Notes under the pieces: generated by a model | Database searches by the model: none | What the model was told of the DNA's origin: nothing | Seen by the model: the letters and a program-made list of their open reading frames with translations, nothing else | Program-made: the position numbers and the translations under genes | In this document: piece by piece, positions 32,976 through 40,496 of the stretch | How positions within the stretch are numbered: the first letter of the stretch is position 1 | Layout: each line of letters starts with the position of its first letter | Origin: Streptomyces angustmyceticus | GTDB lineage: Bacteria > Actinomycetota > Actinomycetes > Streptomycetales > Streptomycetaceae | DNA: 64,000 nt | Reading direction: 5' to 3' | Assembly (NCBI RefSeq): GCF_019933235.1 | Contig: NZ_CP082945.1 | Location: 558,001 to 622,000, forward strand

Positions 32976-33578
32976 TCATCGCTCAAGGCCGGCTCGTCGC
33001 CGGATCTCCACTGCCTCTTCGGTGCCGCCGAGGAGGACTGTGCTGGCGGCGTCCGTGAAGGCCGTGAACGCCCGCCCCATTTCACGGCGGCTCGCATTCA
33101 CCTTGCCTTGGATCTCCGCCAGCTGCGGTGAACCTCCGGCCATCGAGTGCATTCCGAGCTCGCGGTGGGCCTGCGCGTCTTCGCGACCAGCTTCGGCAAG
33201 CGGCTTCACAATGTCGGCGATGACGGGCGGGCCGAACAGTCGGGTGTTGTAGCACGCGACGTGCAGCAGGCTCTGCTGCACGTCGATGCTGTCAAGGAGT
33301 TCGCCGGTTGGCGCCTCGTCGTGGATGGCGACGCGAAGTCGGGCGAGGGTGTGGGCGAGCTGGCTGTAGGCGCGGATGACGTCGCCGTATGCCTGCCGCT
33401 GTTCTTGCCGTATCCACTGGGCACGCTCGACTGTTGCTTGATTTGCGACTTGTTCGGCGCTGGCTTTGGCGGCGATGTTGGCACTGTGGCGGGCGGCGAG
33501 GTAGCTGACGGCCGCGGTGATGAGGGTGCCGATGAAGGCCCCGATGCCGACGTAGTAAGCAGCAAGTCCCTGGTCCAT
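32976..33578 (-). CDS. Membrane-anchored hypothetical protein
   Basis: A 200-residue protein with one N-terminal membrane helix (YYVGIGAFIGTLITAAVSYL) and a long helical cytoplasmic body. Such proteins are common in Streptomyces and prophages. Superinfection exclusion is one conceivable role, but nothing specific shows it. Confidence 0.65.
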   Translation of the reverse strand: MDQGLAAYYVGIGAFIGTLITAAVSYLAARHSANIAAKASAEQVANQATVERAQWIRQEQRQAYGDVIRAYSQLAHTLARLRVAIHDEAPTGELLDSIDVQQSLLHVACYNTRLFGPPVIADIVKPLAEAGREDAQAHRELGMHSMAGGSPQLAEIQGKVNASRREMGRAFTAFTDAASTVLLGGTEEAVEIRRRAGLER

Positions 33579-33666
33579 GGCCTCCCCTTGGATGGTGCGT
33601 GGCGGGAGGCTATCGGCCGTAGCGGCTGTTGCGTAACCGTCCTGTTCAGGTGCCGTTGGTCAGATC

Positions 33667-33870
33667 ATGAGTGATATGGACGATCGGCTGCTGGGTCTGG
33701 TCGATGGCGTGGCGGATGCGGATGAGCGGCGCCTTCCGTTGCTGACCATGCGGGAGGCGCAGGCGACGGTGGAGCTGTTGCAGATGCTGGCCGCGCGTGA
33801 CGGCGAGGGGGCGTATGCGGCGCGGCACCTGGCGGGGAGCTTGGCGCGCCGTCTGCCGGCCGAGGGGTGA
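33667..33870 (+). CDS. Small rightward hypothetical protein
   Basis: A 67-residue acidic helical protein (MSDMDDRLLGLVDGVADADE). No clear ribosome-binding site precedes the ATG, so translation may be leaderless. Unknown function. Confidence 0.5.
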   Translation: MSDMDDRLLGLVDGVADADERRLPLLTMREAQATVELLQMLAARDGEGAYAARHLAGSLARRLPAEG

Positions 33871-33891
33871 GCGCGCGAATGCCGTGCCGTG

Positions 33892-34386
33892 TCAGCCCTC
33901 CCGGTACCTGCGTAGGCCGCGCTTCCAACGCCAAAACTCGCCATGCGGACAGGGGTCGTACTCGGTGGGCTTGTAGGCGTGCTCAAGCTCCCGGAGATTG
34001 TTGAACTGGCCTGGGGACTCTCTGACTTCTTTCCACACTTGCTTGGTGGGCCATCGGGTGAGCCAGCCGGCCATTCGCTCAACCCATGCGTTCCAGGTGC
34101 GGTCTGAGACGTCGCCTCTTCGGCGCATCTCGCATTGGCTCTCGCAGAGGCGCAGGTAGAGGAGGCAGGCCTTCTTGAGGTCCCCGTCGATCACATCGGT
34201 GCGACAAGGTATGCAGTAGGCAAGGGCTTCGTAGGGGCAGTCGTCCAGCAGCTTCCAGTAGCGTTCGAGGTGGAACTCTTCGAACTGTCGGACGTGGACT
34301 CTGCGGGCTTCGAGGTTGTGGTGAGCCACGGCGATTATGCCCGCGACTAACGTGGCAATGACCCCTGCGATGGTGGCTGCGAGCAT
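33892..34386 (-). CDS. Membrane-anchored Cys-rich protein
   Basis: A 164-residue protein with an N-terminal membrane helix (IAGVIATLVAGIIAVAHH) and a helical body rich in Trp and Cys (CIPCRTDVIDGDLKKACL; LCESQCEMRRRG). Unknown function. It lies in the same regulator-rich zone as the 32976 protein and could be an exclusion or signalling factor. Confidence 0.65.
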   Translation of the reverse strand: MLAATIAGVIATLVAGIIAVAHHNLEARRVHVRQFEEFHLERYWKLLDDCPYEALAYCIPCRTDVIDGDLKKACLLYLRLCESQCEMRRRGDVSDRTWNAWVERMAGWLTRWPTKQVWKEVRESPGQFNNLRELEHAYKPTEYDPCPHGEFWRWKRGLRRYREG

Positions 34387-34487
34387 GGCGGACCTGCCTG
34401 GTACCTGCCGCCCCGAGTTCGTTCTTCCATTCTCTCCGCCTCGAGGCGGCGTCGCGACCCGCCGGCATGCCTCGGTCTGACGGATTA

Positions 34488-34514
34488 CCCCCGCCGGGAC
34501 GTTCCGAGCGGGGG
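34488..34514 (-). terminator. Terminator-like hairpin
   Basis: CCCCCGC (34488-34494) pairs with GCGGGGG (34508-34514), downstream of the 34544-34885 gene. Confidence 0.6.
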
Positions 34515-34543
34515 CTCTGCGTGTCGCCAGCGGCTGGTAGCCG

Positions 34544-34885
34544 TCAGCCGTCGGTGTCCTCGTCGTCGACGTGCTTCAGCGCCATGCGTGCCTTGACGAG
34601 CTCGGGTCCGCTGAGTGTGTCCCAGTGGGGGTGTCCGTGGAGCTGGGGGATCAGCTCGTGGAGCCGCTGCCGCAGTTCGACAACGCGCTGCTTGTCGTCG
34701 CTGCTCCAGCCGTCCGAGGCTTCGCGCTGCCGGTCGCGCCAGTACCCTTCGCCGGGCTTGTCGCGCCAGCCGTCGACGGGTTCGGGCGGTTCGGGGTGGG
34801 CGTCGAGGAAAGCCTTGTAGTCGGCGGTGGCGGCGTGGACGTCGCGCTGCAGCTGTACGAGATCGTCGGGGAAGTCTGTGCTCAC
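34544..34885 (-). CDS. Helical hypothetical protein
   Basis: A 113-residue helical protein (FPDDLVQLQRDVHAATADYK; VVELRQRLHELIPQLHGHPH), with GTG at 34885 chosen over an upstream frame that crosses the intergenic region. No family recognised. Confidence 0.6.
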   Translation of the reverse strand: MSTDFPDDLVQLQRDVHAATADYKAFLDAHPEPPEPVDGWRDKPGEGYWRDRQREASDGWSSDDKQRVVELRQRLHELIPQLHGHPHWDTLSGPELVKARMALKHVDDEDTDG

Positions 34886-35011
34886 GGGGCGGATGCTACT
34901 CCGCGGGTCGAACACGCGGCCGATAGGGCGCGCCGTCAGGCCAGCCATGCTCTGCGTCACGGATCGGTCACATGGTCAGCTTGCCGTGCCGGCTACTGGG
35001 ATGCTCCGGCC

Positions 35012-35413
35012 ATGACCGACACCTCCGAACCTGACCAGGGTCCCGCCAATCCACCTGCCTCCGCCGATGCCCCACGCTCCCAGGCCCCGGCAGCCTTTGT
35101 CTGGGTGGGGGTCTTGGGTGTGGCTGCTCTAGTCCTCGGCGTGATCCTCGGCTTCTCACCTGTCGGCGACTGTGGTTCGCCGTGGGCGCCTGACACCACC
35201 AAGGTGGAAAGCGAGCAGCGCGTTGACGCGTTGACGGACGCGATGGCGGGGTTCCCCCGGGAGCAGCAGACGGATCCTGTCGTGCTCTGCGATGCCGAAT
35301 ACGGGTCCCGCGGGACTCTGGCTACGGGCCTGGCAGTACTCGGTGGGGCGATGGCGGCCGGCGCCGTGACGGTCAGGTACCGCGGGCAGGGGTCGGGGCC
35401 GTCGGGTAGCTAG
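35012..35413 (+). CDS. Two-helix membrane protein
   Basis: A 133-residue protein: a polar proline-rich start, a membrane helix (FVWVGVLGVAALVLGVILGF), an external loop with two Cys, and a second helix (LATGLAVLGGAMAAGAVTV). The loop could form a disulfide outside the cell. It resembles small Streptomyces membrane proteins of unknown role. Confidence 0.65.
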   Translation: MTDTSEPDQGPANPPASADAPRSQAPAAFVWVGVLGVAALVLGVILGFSPVGDCGSPWAPDTTKVESEQRVDALTDAMAGFPREQQTDPVVLCDAEYGSRGTLATGLAVLGGAMAAGAVTVRYRGQGSGPSGS

Positions 35414-35422
35414 ACGTGGATG

Positions 35423-35448
35423 AGCCCCACCTCGGATGAGGCGGGGCT
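35423..35448. terminator. Bidirectional terminator
   Basis: AGCCCC plus CCTC (35423-35433) pairs with GAGG plus GGGGCT (35438-35448), with one mismatch and TTT on the right. It sits between convergent genes. Confidence 0.75.
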
Positions 35449-35451
35449 TTG

Positions 35452-35694
35452 TCAGCTGAGGTCGAGGATTTCGAGGACGGCGAGGGTTTTCTGGCCGTAG
35501 CTGACGAAGATCATGGCGAGTGCTCCGTCGACGCGGATTTGGCGGTTCCATTCGTCGGCGTGGCCGCGGGGTTCCGTGTATCCGATGGGGTCTTGGCAGG
35601 CGGCGTCGAGGGCAACGGTGAGGGCGTGGCTGACGGCCGGCGGAAGCTGGTCGTGGAGGGGTTCCACGCCGGGGTCGTAGATGAGCCGAAACAA
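35452..35694 (-). CDS. RelE/ParE-fold-like protein (orphan)
   Basis: An 80-residue protein with the strand-helix-helix-three-strand pattern of RelE/ParE (FRLIYDPGVEPLHDQLPPAV; then RQIRVDGALAMIFVSYGQ, LAVLEILDL). No obvious antitoxin gene is adjacent, so it may be a stand-alone regulator or an inactive relative. The fold call is by eye. Confidence 0.55.
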   Translation of the reverse strand: MFRLIYDPGVEPLHDQLPPAVSHALTVALDAACQDPIGYTEPRGHADEWNRQIRVDGALAMIFVSYGQKTLAVLEILDLS

Positions 35695-35787
35695 CGCGCT
35701 GACCTCCTACGGTCGCCTGGTCACTGGGTGAGGTCGGCGTTCAGCAGAGTATCGGATCAGCGACGGTGCGTGACCAGCTTCTAAAAG

Positions 35788-36075
35788 TTAGGCGGCGCCC
35801 CGGCTAGACCGGATCTTGGCGGCCTCCTGCTGGACCCATTCGGTGCGGTCAATCCACTCGCCGGGCAGCTCCTCGCCTCGCGCGTCTGCGGCGGCAAGTT
35901 CTCGACCCCGCTGTTCGGCGGCTTGGATCCGGCCGGCGCGGTCGGCCCACTTCTCGACGGTGGCAACGAGTTGGTCGACGGGCGCCTTGTTGATCTCTTT
36001 GAGGCACTTCTTTGTGAGGGCGGGGTCGCCGAGGGCTTCGCAGATGGTTTCGATGGTCCACGGCGCGGCGTCCAT
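35788..36075 (-). CDS. Hypothetical helical protein
   Basis: A 95-residue helical protein (APWTIETICEALGDPALTKK) with a strong GGAGGG site before ATG 36075. Longer frames upstream are rejected. It is the first gene after a 170-bp gap. No family recognised. Confidence 0.7.
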   Translation of the reverse strand: MDAAPWTIETICEALGDPALTKKCLKEINKAPVDQLVATVEKWADRAGRIQAAEQRGRELAAADARGEELPGEWIDRTEWVQQEAAKIRSSRGAA

Positions 36076-36213
36076 GCTGCCCTCCTGGTGTGGAAATGCC
36101 ATTCGTGATTCGGGACGCACCTTAGCGCACTGAGCAGTACGCAACCCGAAAGAATATGCCATGGGCATGGGCCACTCCAGGCCGTGAAACCTTGGGCAGT
36201 AGGCGCAGCAAAA

Positions 36214-36238
36214 CCCCGCCCAATCATGCTGGGCGGGG
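36214..36238. terminator. Strong hairpin
   Basis: CCCCGCCCA (36214-36222) pairs perfectly with TGGGCGGGG (36230-36238). It lies 4 bp past the out-of-frame extension that follows the 36349 gene. Confidence 0.75.
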
Positions 36239-36242
36239 CCGG

Positions 36243-36352
36243 TCAGTGGCCGTCCCCGTCGGCTTGCCGCGGGATGATCGGCCACGCTCCTTCGACGACA
36301 GCGTCGGGGTTCGTCTCCCGGAAGTGGGCTTGCAGGGATGCGGCCTGCTCAG
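36243..36352 (-). other. Coding-like segment out of frame after the 36349 gene
   Basis: Immediately after the 36349 gene, the +1 frame reads WAAEQAASLQAHFRET, NPDAVVEGAWPIIPRQ and stops at 36243, with strong GC bias at third positions. It has no start codon of its own. It may be reached by a +1 frameshift near GAGCGGGTGG, or be the tail of a gene broken by a one-base change. Confidence 0.5.
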
Positions 36353-36561
36353 CAGCCCACCCGCTCGCCCCATGGGAAGACCCGGCAGAAGTCCTCCGGC
36401 ATGCGTGCGTCCTCGGGGAGCTTGTGGTGCTCCCGGTACCGAACCCAGGCGGCGGCGACTGCCTTGTCGACCTCGGCGAACGTGGTGCCCCAGGGTTGGG
36501 GTGCGGGCACGGTGTACGTAACCCGGCGGGAGATCTCCTCGAAGGAGCTGTAGTCCGCCAT
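36349..36561 (-). CDS. Hypothetical protein, possibly frameshifted
   Basis: A 70-residue protein (YSSFEEISRRVTYTVPAPQP; VDKAVAAAWVRYREHHKLPE). ATG at 36561 is TGATG-coupled to the upstream gene; a GTG at 36564 is the alternative. Its apparent end WGERVGC may not be the natural one, because a coding-like frame continues in the +1 phase. Confidence 0.6.
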   Translation of the reverse strand: MADYSSFEEISRRVTYTVPAPQPWGTTFAEVDKAVAAAWVRYREHHKLPEDARMPEDFCRVFPWGERVGC

Positions 36562-36707
36562 CACGCCTCCTTGGCTCGGTCGAGGACCTGCTGGAGTCCG
36601 GCTTCGACGTCGATGACCTCGTCGAGCTTGGCGAGCATCCGGTCGTTGTCGGCAACGAGCCGGTCGAGCACGTCATCTGCCTCGGTGTGGGCGGTCGGAT
36701 CGGTCAC
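36561..36707 (-). CDS. Small acidic helical protein
   Basis: A 48-residue acidic coiled-coil protein (EADDVLDRLVADNDRMLAKL) with a GTG start overlapping the upstream stop (GTGA). Confidence 0.6.
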   Translation of the reverse strand: MTDPTAHTEADDVLDRLVADNDRMLAKLDEVIDVEAGLQQVLDRAKEA

Positions 36708-37075
36708 GGGGTCTCCTCGATGGCGTCGATGGTGGGGCAGGGGTGCGGGATATACGCCACCCACTCCTCGGTGTCCGGGCCGGTGCGGCGGCGGGTGGAG
36801 CAGGTGGTGCACCAGGTCTGTCCCATGTGTTGGGTGGGCTGGTGCAGGGCTCGCATGCGGGCGATAGCGGCCTTGGCGCTGGTCAGTTCCTGGTCGTAGC
36901 CGTCGACCTGATCCCGGGACCTGCGGATGTTGCGCTTGAGGTAATCGACCTCCTGGTTCAGCCGGTCCAGCTCGGGATGCACGACGCCGAAAACGGCGTC
37001 GGCGAGGGCTTCGGGTGTGAGCGTCCGGCAGTCGTCGATCGCCTCGCTGAGACGCTGCCGCAGGTCATCGGTCAT
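36704..37075 (-). CDS. Coiled-coil protein with zinc pair
   Basis: A 123-residue protein: a helical start (LRQRLSEAIDDCRTLTPEAL), a coiled coil, and a CTTCSTRRRTGPDTEEW zinc-like segment near residue 97. It couples to its neighbours on both sides. Unknown function. Confidence 0.65.
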   Translation of the reverse strand: MTDDLRQRLSEAIDDCRTLTPEALADAVFGVVHPELDRLNQEVDYLKRNIRRSRDQVDGYDQELTSAKAAIARMRALHQPTQHMGQTWCTTCSTRRRTGPDTEEWVAYIPHPCPTIDAIEETP

Positions 37076-37266
37076 GCGCCGCTCCAGTCGCTCCAGGATG
37101 TGGCGCTGGCGGGAAGGTCGTAGGGCGGGTTCGGCGAATCGTCGCATTCGTCGCCGCAGAAGGCGTGCTCGCCCTCGGCGTGGGCTTGCCTCCGCTCGCA
37201 CGGGCCGCAGGGCTCACTATCAGTGTGCTCGCGGGGGACGCAGTCGCTGTCGGTTGTGCCGGTCAT
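37072..37266 (-). CDS. Small cysteine-rich protein
   Basis: A 64-residue acidic protein with CGPCERRQAHAEGEH and FCGDECDD, which could form a zinc ribbon. ATGA coupling to the next gene. Confidence 0.6.
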   Translation of the reverse strand: MTGTTDSDCVPREHTDSEPCGPCERRQAHAEGEHAFCGDECDDSPNPPYDLPASATSWSDWSGA

Positions 37267-37284
37267 GCTTCTCCTTGTGGTGTG

Positions 37285-37309
37285 GGCCCGCCGCGGGATG
37301 CGGCGGGCC
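37285..37309. terminator. 10-bp GC hairpin
   Basis: GGCCCGCCGC (37285-37294) pairs with GCGGCGGGCC (37300-37309) between two leftward genes. Confidence 0.55.
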
Positions 37310-37314
37310 GGGGG

Positions 37315-37626
37315 TCAGTTGAAGGTGACGACCATGGCGTCGACGGAAACTTCCTCGTCTTCCTCGGGGTGCTGGGCGTCGTATCGGTCGTTGCAGGCGC
37401 GGCAAGCGAATCCGGAGGCGGCGAGGTTGGCGTTCATGTGGAGGTGGTTGCCGCAGAAGTAGCCGCCGCAGCCGTGCTGATCGCCACCCGGAGTCTCGCC
37501 GCAGAGGTGCGCGAGCCCCCGGTCGATCTGCTCGTTGCAGCTGGTTCGCTCGCAGGTGGTGGGGACGCTGTAGCCGGCCTGGATCGTCTGGCCGTTGCGG
37601 ATGATCTCGTAGTGGGCGTAGCCCAT
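37315..37626 (-). CDS. Cys/His-rich protein
   Basis: A 103-residue protein beginning MGYAHYEIIRNGQTIQAGYS, with CERTSCNEQIDRGLAHLCG, GCGGYFCGNHLH and FACRACNDRYD, three metal-binding pairs. The pattern resembles a double zinc finger. Unknown target. Confidence 0.7.
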   Translation of the reverse strand: MGYAHYEIIRNGQTIQAGYSVPTTCERTSCNEQIDRGLAHLCGETPGGDQHGCGGYFCGNHLHMNANLAASGFACRACNDRYDAQHPEEDEEVSVDAMVVTFN

Positions 37627-37628
37627 GG

Positions 37629-37805
37629 TCACTTCTCCTTCTCGGGTGTCCAGTACGGGGCGTCGGGCCTGGCCTTGCATCCGTTGCTGCAGGTGAGGAC
37701 TTGGGTGCCGGACGGGTAGCGTTCCCCGGTCGGCCGCCAGGGGCCGCGCTCGTCGCCGCAGGTAGCGCAGCGCGGCAGGGCTGGCTCGGGGCAGGGTGCG
37801 GTCAC
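37629..37805 (-). CDS. Small zinc-ribbon protein
   Basis: A 58-residue protein with CATCGDERGPW and LTCSNGCKARP, a compact zinc ribbon. GTG at 37805 overlaps the upstream stop. Confidence 0.6.
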   Translation of the reverse strand: MTAPCPEPALPRCATCGDERGPWRPTGERYPSGTQVLTCSNGCKARPDAPYWTPEKEK

Positions 37806-38026
37806 CACTGCTCCACGGGCTTGACGGTCTCGAAGTGCCACCAGCGACCGCTCTCCCACTGGTTGATGCGGATCGCGGTCGTCTCCGTCTCGCCGGCCTC
37901 GGCCTTCCGCAGCTCTTCGCGGACGTATGCGTAGGTCTTGGCCTCGCTGGTGAACTCGGCCTCCGGGCTGGGGCCGGTCGGGGCTTCGAGGACGACACGC
38001 CACGGGTGGCGGGGACGGGTGCTCAT
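37802..38026 (-). CDS. Hypothetical protein
   Basis: A 74-residue alpha/beta protein (PWRVVLEAPTGPSPEAEFTS; AIRINQWESGRWWHFETV). ATGA/GTGA couplings on both sides. No family recognised. Confidence 0.6.
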   Translation of the reverse strand: MSTRPRHPWRVVLEAPTGPSPEAEFTSEAKTYAYVREELRKAEAGETETTAIRINQWESGRWWHFETVKPVEQW

Positions 38027-38292
38027 CACTGTTCCTTCGCGAGGCGAGCCAGCATGGCGGTGTGGTCGCCGCTGCTGGTGACGTAGGCGCCGGTCGGCCC
38101 GTAGCCCACCGCCGGGCCGCTGGACGGGATTAGCAGTGACCCGCAGAACCCGTCGTCGGACGGCCTGTCGCCCTTGAACAGCCACACCCGGACGCCGAGC
38201 GGGTCCATGCCGGTGGCGAGGCAATGACCCGGCGGGGTGGTGTCGTCGACGCCCGACCAGCGGACGTCCATGTTGGCGAGACGGAACTCCAT
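38026..38292 (-). CDS. Hypothetical protein
   Basis: An 88-residue Gly/Asp-rich protein (MDVRWSGVDDTTPPGHCLAT). AGGAGAA precedes ATG 38292. No family recognised. Confidence 0.6.
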   Translation of the reverse strand: MEFRLANMDVRWSGVDDTTPPGHCLATGMDPLGVRVWLFKGDRPSDDGFCGSLLIPSSGPAVGYGPTGAYVTSSGDHTAMLARLAKEQ

Positions 38293-38344
38293 CGGCTTCT
38301 CCTCGAGATGGGTGGCCCGCCCCAGACCGGGGCGGGCGTGGGGC

Positions 38345-38515
38345 TTAGGCGGCTTCGCGGTCGTCGTAGTCGTCGGGGTCCAGGTCGTAGCGGTCGTTGA
38401 AGTACTCGCGGTCCTCCCGGGCTATCTGGCGGAGCGATGGCTCCGGCGGGCAAGGCGCCACGTATCCACGCTCGGTAGCGTGCAGCGGGAACCACTTGAT
38501 GGACTCGAACGGCAC
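38345..38515 (-). CDS. Small acidic protein
   Basis: A 56-residue protein read on the minus strand: FESIKWFPLHATERGYVAP at the start and DRYDLDPDDYDDREAA at the end. GTG at 38515 with AAGGAG upstream. No family recognised. Confidence 0.6.
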   Translation of the reverse strand: MPFESIKWFPLHATERGYVAPCPPEPSLRQIAREDREYFNDRYDLDPDDYDDREAA

Positions 38516-38601
38516 GGCGGGCTCCTTCGGGGTGGAGCTGGCGGGAAGCGGGGCCGCCCCACGGCGGGGGCTTGGGGCGGGCGGGGATGGGCGGCTGCGA
38601 T

Positions 38602-39132
38602 TCAGGGGCTGGGCTTCCCAGCTACGTCCGAGCCGTCCGAGGGCAAGGGCATGGCGACCACCATCAGCCGATCCGCGATCGCGCGAACGTCATCGCTGGA
38701 CAGGTTTGGGTCGGGCCCGCCCCTCGGCCAGATCAGCCTGAGCATCTCGTCGTACACGTCGTCTGTTGCGCGCAACCACTTGCGGTATGCCACACGGTCG
38801 ACTGCCCGCCGCCGATCCATCTCCGCGCCCATGGCCTCCAACGACGCAGCACCGGCGGATGTGTGGTGGAGGTATTCCACGATGTCCCGGCCCCAGCGGT
38901 ATCCAGGCTGGCGCGTCGGACGCGAGCGGGGTTGCCCCTGCTGCTTGTTAGCCTTCCACTGCTTCCAGTACACCCAGGAATACCCATCCATTTTTCGGTC
39001 CCAGGCGTCCATGCAGTCAGCGGTCAGATGCAGGGCGGCGATCAGTAGACCGAGGTCACCGCGGCGGGCGAGTCGCGCACGCCGCTGGATCCGGAGACGG
39101 GTGAGGAGTTCGGCCTTCGCGGTCGGGGTCAT
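38602..39132 (-). CDS. Hypothetical basic protein
   Basis: A 176-residue Arg/Trp-rich helical protein (LLTRLRIQRRARLARRGDLG; YSWVYWKQWKANKQQGQPRS). The basic middle could bind nucleic acid. No family recognised. Confidence 0.65.
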   Translation of the reverse strand: MTPTAKAELLTRLRIQRRARLARRGDLGLLIAALHLTADCMDAWDRKMDGYSWVYWKQWKANKQQGQPRSRPTRQPGYRWGRDIVEYLHHTSAGAASLEAMGAEMDRRRAVDRVAYRKWLRATDDVYDEMLRLIWPRGGPDPNLSSDDVRAIADRLMVVAMPLPSDGSDVAGKPSP

Positions 39133-39177
39133 CTGCAGCTCCTTGCTGGTACGAGCGGGCTGGGCGGTGGAGTTGGT

Positions 39178-39495
39178 TTAGCCGACCTCCACGAGGCGGT
39201 GGTCGACGATGCGGTCGATGCGGAACGTGCGGTCCTCGCCCCGCAGCCGGTCAAAGCCGCGAACCGTGATAGCGCCGGTGGAGGCGACGACCAGTTCGGC
39301 CGGCTCGACGATGCGGGTGGACTCGGTGCCGTCCGCCTTCACGTAGACGATCTCCACGGCGCCGCCCGAGTCGATCGCCCGGTACAGGTCGGTAAGCAGG
39401 CGGAACACCCGGGACAGGGCGCTGCGGGCAACGCTCCAGCCGAACCCCAGGGCGGCGGCGATCGTGCGGCGGATGGTGGTGACGGTGCGGGTCAT
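39178..39495 (-). CDS. WYL-domain-only protein
   Basis: A 105-residue protein whose last 60 residues form a WYL-type module (VEIVYVKADGTESTRIVEP; TVRGFDRLRGEDRTFRIDRI). WYL domains bind nucleic acids or small ligands and usually follow an HTH; here there is only a short helical N-terminus with an amphipathic stretch. It could act as a partner-less ligand or ssDNA sensor. Confidence 0.7.
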   Translation of the reverse strand: MTRTVTTIRRTIAAALGFGWSVARSALSRVFRLLTDLYRAIDSGGAVEIVYVKADGTESTRIVEPAELVVASTGAITVRGFDRLRGEDRTFRIDRIVDHRLVEVG

Positions 39496-39530
39496 AGAGT
39501 CCCCCTCGGACGGTGCGGGTTGTGACATGG

Positions 39531-39552
39531 GCCCGGCCCCGAAGGGCCGGGC
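39531..39552. terminator. Hairpin with CGAA loop
   Basis: GCCCGGCCC (39531-39539) pairs with GGGCCGGGC (39544-39552) around a CGAA tetraloop, a stable intercistronic terminator. Confidence 0.65.
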
Positions 39553-39558
39553 AGCGGG

Positions 39559-39978
39559 TCAGGCGGCGCGCCCCATTCGCCCGAGGAGTGCGGCTGCGAC
39601 GGTCGCGGCTTCGGCAGGGCTGGTGTCGCGGAGGTAGGCGAGCATCACCGTCTCTGCGCGGGCGATCGTCCACTGGTTGGCCTTGGCGACCTCGTCAGCC
39701 TTGGCCTCGAAGGCGGCCAGGACGTCTGCATCGGTGGCGCCCTCAGCCTCGACCTCGGTCTCGGTCTCCTCGGCGGGAGCGTGGGCAGTGATGGCCGCCT
39801 CTACGTCCTCTTGGTCGACGTACATGCCGAGCCAGTCCAGGCCGTCCCACACGTGGTAAGCGGCGGGCATGCGCTCGACCTTGTAGGTCTTGGCGCCCAA
39901 GGTGACGGCCCAACGATTGGCGCTGGCGTAGGGGCGCAGTCGACGGTCAGTCTCGTCAGTCCACGTGATGGCGTTCAT
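39559..39978 (-). CDS. Hypothetical acidic protein
   Basis: A 139-residue protein: an N-terminal alpha/beta part (RWAVTLGAKTYKVERMPAAY; GLDWLGMYVDQEDVEAAI) and an acidic then helical C-terminus. It is divergent from the ribbon-helix-helix gene at 40108. No family recognised. Confidence 0.6.
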   Translation of the reverse strand: MNAITWTDETDRRLRPYASANRWAVTLGAKTYKVERMPAAYHVWDGLDWLGMYVDQEDVEAAITAHAPAEETETEVEAEGATDADVLAAFEAKADEVAKANQWTIARAETVMLAYLRDTSPAEAATVAAALLGRMGRAA

Positions 39979-40022
39979 ATCCGTCTCCCCTGCGGTTGAT
40001 TCACGGCTCCCCTTGGGGCGCT

Positions 40023-40092
40023 GTGCATATACACAAGCTAGCAGCCGTGCATATACACTGCAACCCCTTCGCTAGACGAGATGCATATACAC
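40023..40092. promoter_or_regulatory. Three GTGCATATACAC operators
   Basis: Copies lie at 40023-40034, 40047-40058 and 40081-40092 (first base changed), in a small AT-rich patch between divergent genes. Each contains TATACA, which itself resembles a -10. Direct repeats of this kind are typical targets for ribbon-helix-helix repressors such as the one encoded 16 bp downstream. Confidence 0.8.
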
Positions 40093-40107
40093 GTCTAACC
40101 TGGGGTC

Positions 40108-40326
40108 ATGGCCAAACAGAGCACCGAACACCACACGCCGCTCCGACAGCTGCGCATCCCCGACGAGGAGTGGAAAGCGCTCGGTGCCTACGTAGGCGAC
40201 CGGGAGCGCACCCGCGTCGTGCGCGAATTCATCCGCTGGTACCTGCACTGGCCCGGCGCCAAGGCCCCCGACCCGCCGCGCGCCAAGGAACCAGTCACCG
40301 TCGACGAGCAACCTGCCGACGCCTGA
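40108..40326 (+). CDS. Ribbon-helix-helix (Arc/CopG-like) regulator
   Basis: A 72-residue protein: a strand (TPLRQLRIPDEEW), two helices (ALGAYVGDRERTRVVREFIR, WYLHW) and a proline-rich tail. The RHH strand would read the three repeats at 40023-40092, giving autorepression and control of the divergent leftward gene. ATG at 40108 with GGGG 2 nt before is very close, so the transcript may be short-leadered. Confidence 0.7.
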   Translation: MAKQSTEHHTPLRQLRIPDEEWKALGAYVGDRERTRVVREFIRWYLHWPGAKAPDPPRAKEPVTVDEQPADA

Positions 40327-40338
40327 CCTGCCCCGCCC

Positions 40339-40369
40339 GAGCCGCACGCCGATCGGGGGCGTGCGGCTC
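40339..40369. terminator. Perfect 12-bp terminator
   Basis: GAGCCGCACGCC (40339-40350) pairs with GGCGTGCGGCTC (40358-40369). It separates the RHH gene from the convergent leftward genes. Confidence 0.8.
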
Positions 40370-40382
40370 TCGCATGCCCCGG

Positions 40383-40496
40383 TCACGGCCGGCCGTCCAC
40401 CACGGGCGCCCGTATCTCCAGCCGCACCGGATGCAGCACCGGGCCGAGCACCAGGTAGGCGAACAGGGACGCCAGCAGCGCGCATATCGCCCTCAC
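40383..40496 (-). CDS. Tiny membrane peptide
   Basis: A 37-residue peptide with one hydrophobic helix (AICALLASLFAYLVLGPVLH) and a polar end. GTG at 40496 overlaps the stop of the upstream gene (GTGA), which supports real translation. Function unknown. Confidence 0.55.
   Translation of the reverse strand: MRAICALLASLFAYLVLGPVLHPVRLEIRAPVVDGRP

Noticed and set aside
35452..36075. Type II toxin-antitoxin pair
   Set aside because: The RelE-like gene has no adjacent small antitoxin; the upstream 95-residue protein lacks an antitoxin DNA-binding motif and is 93 bp away.
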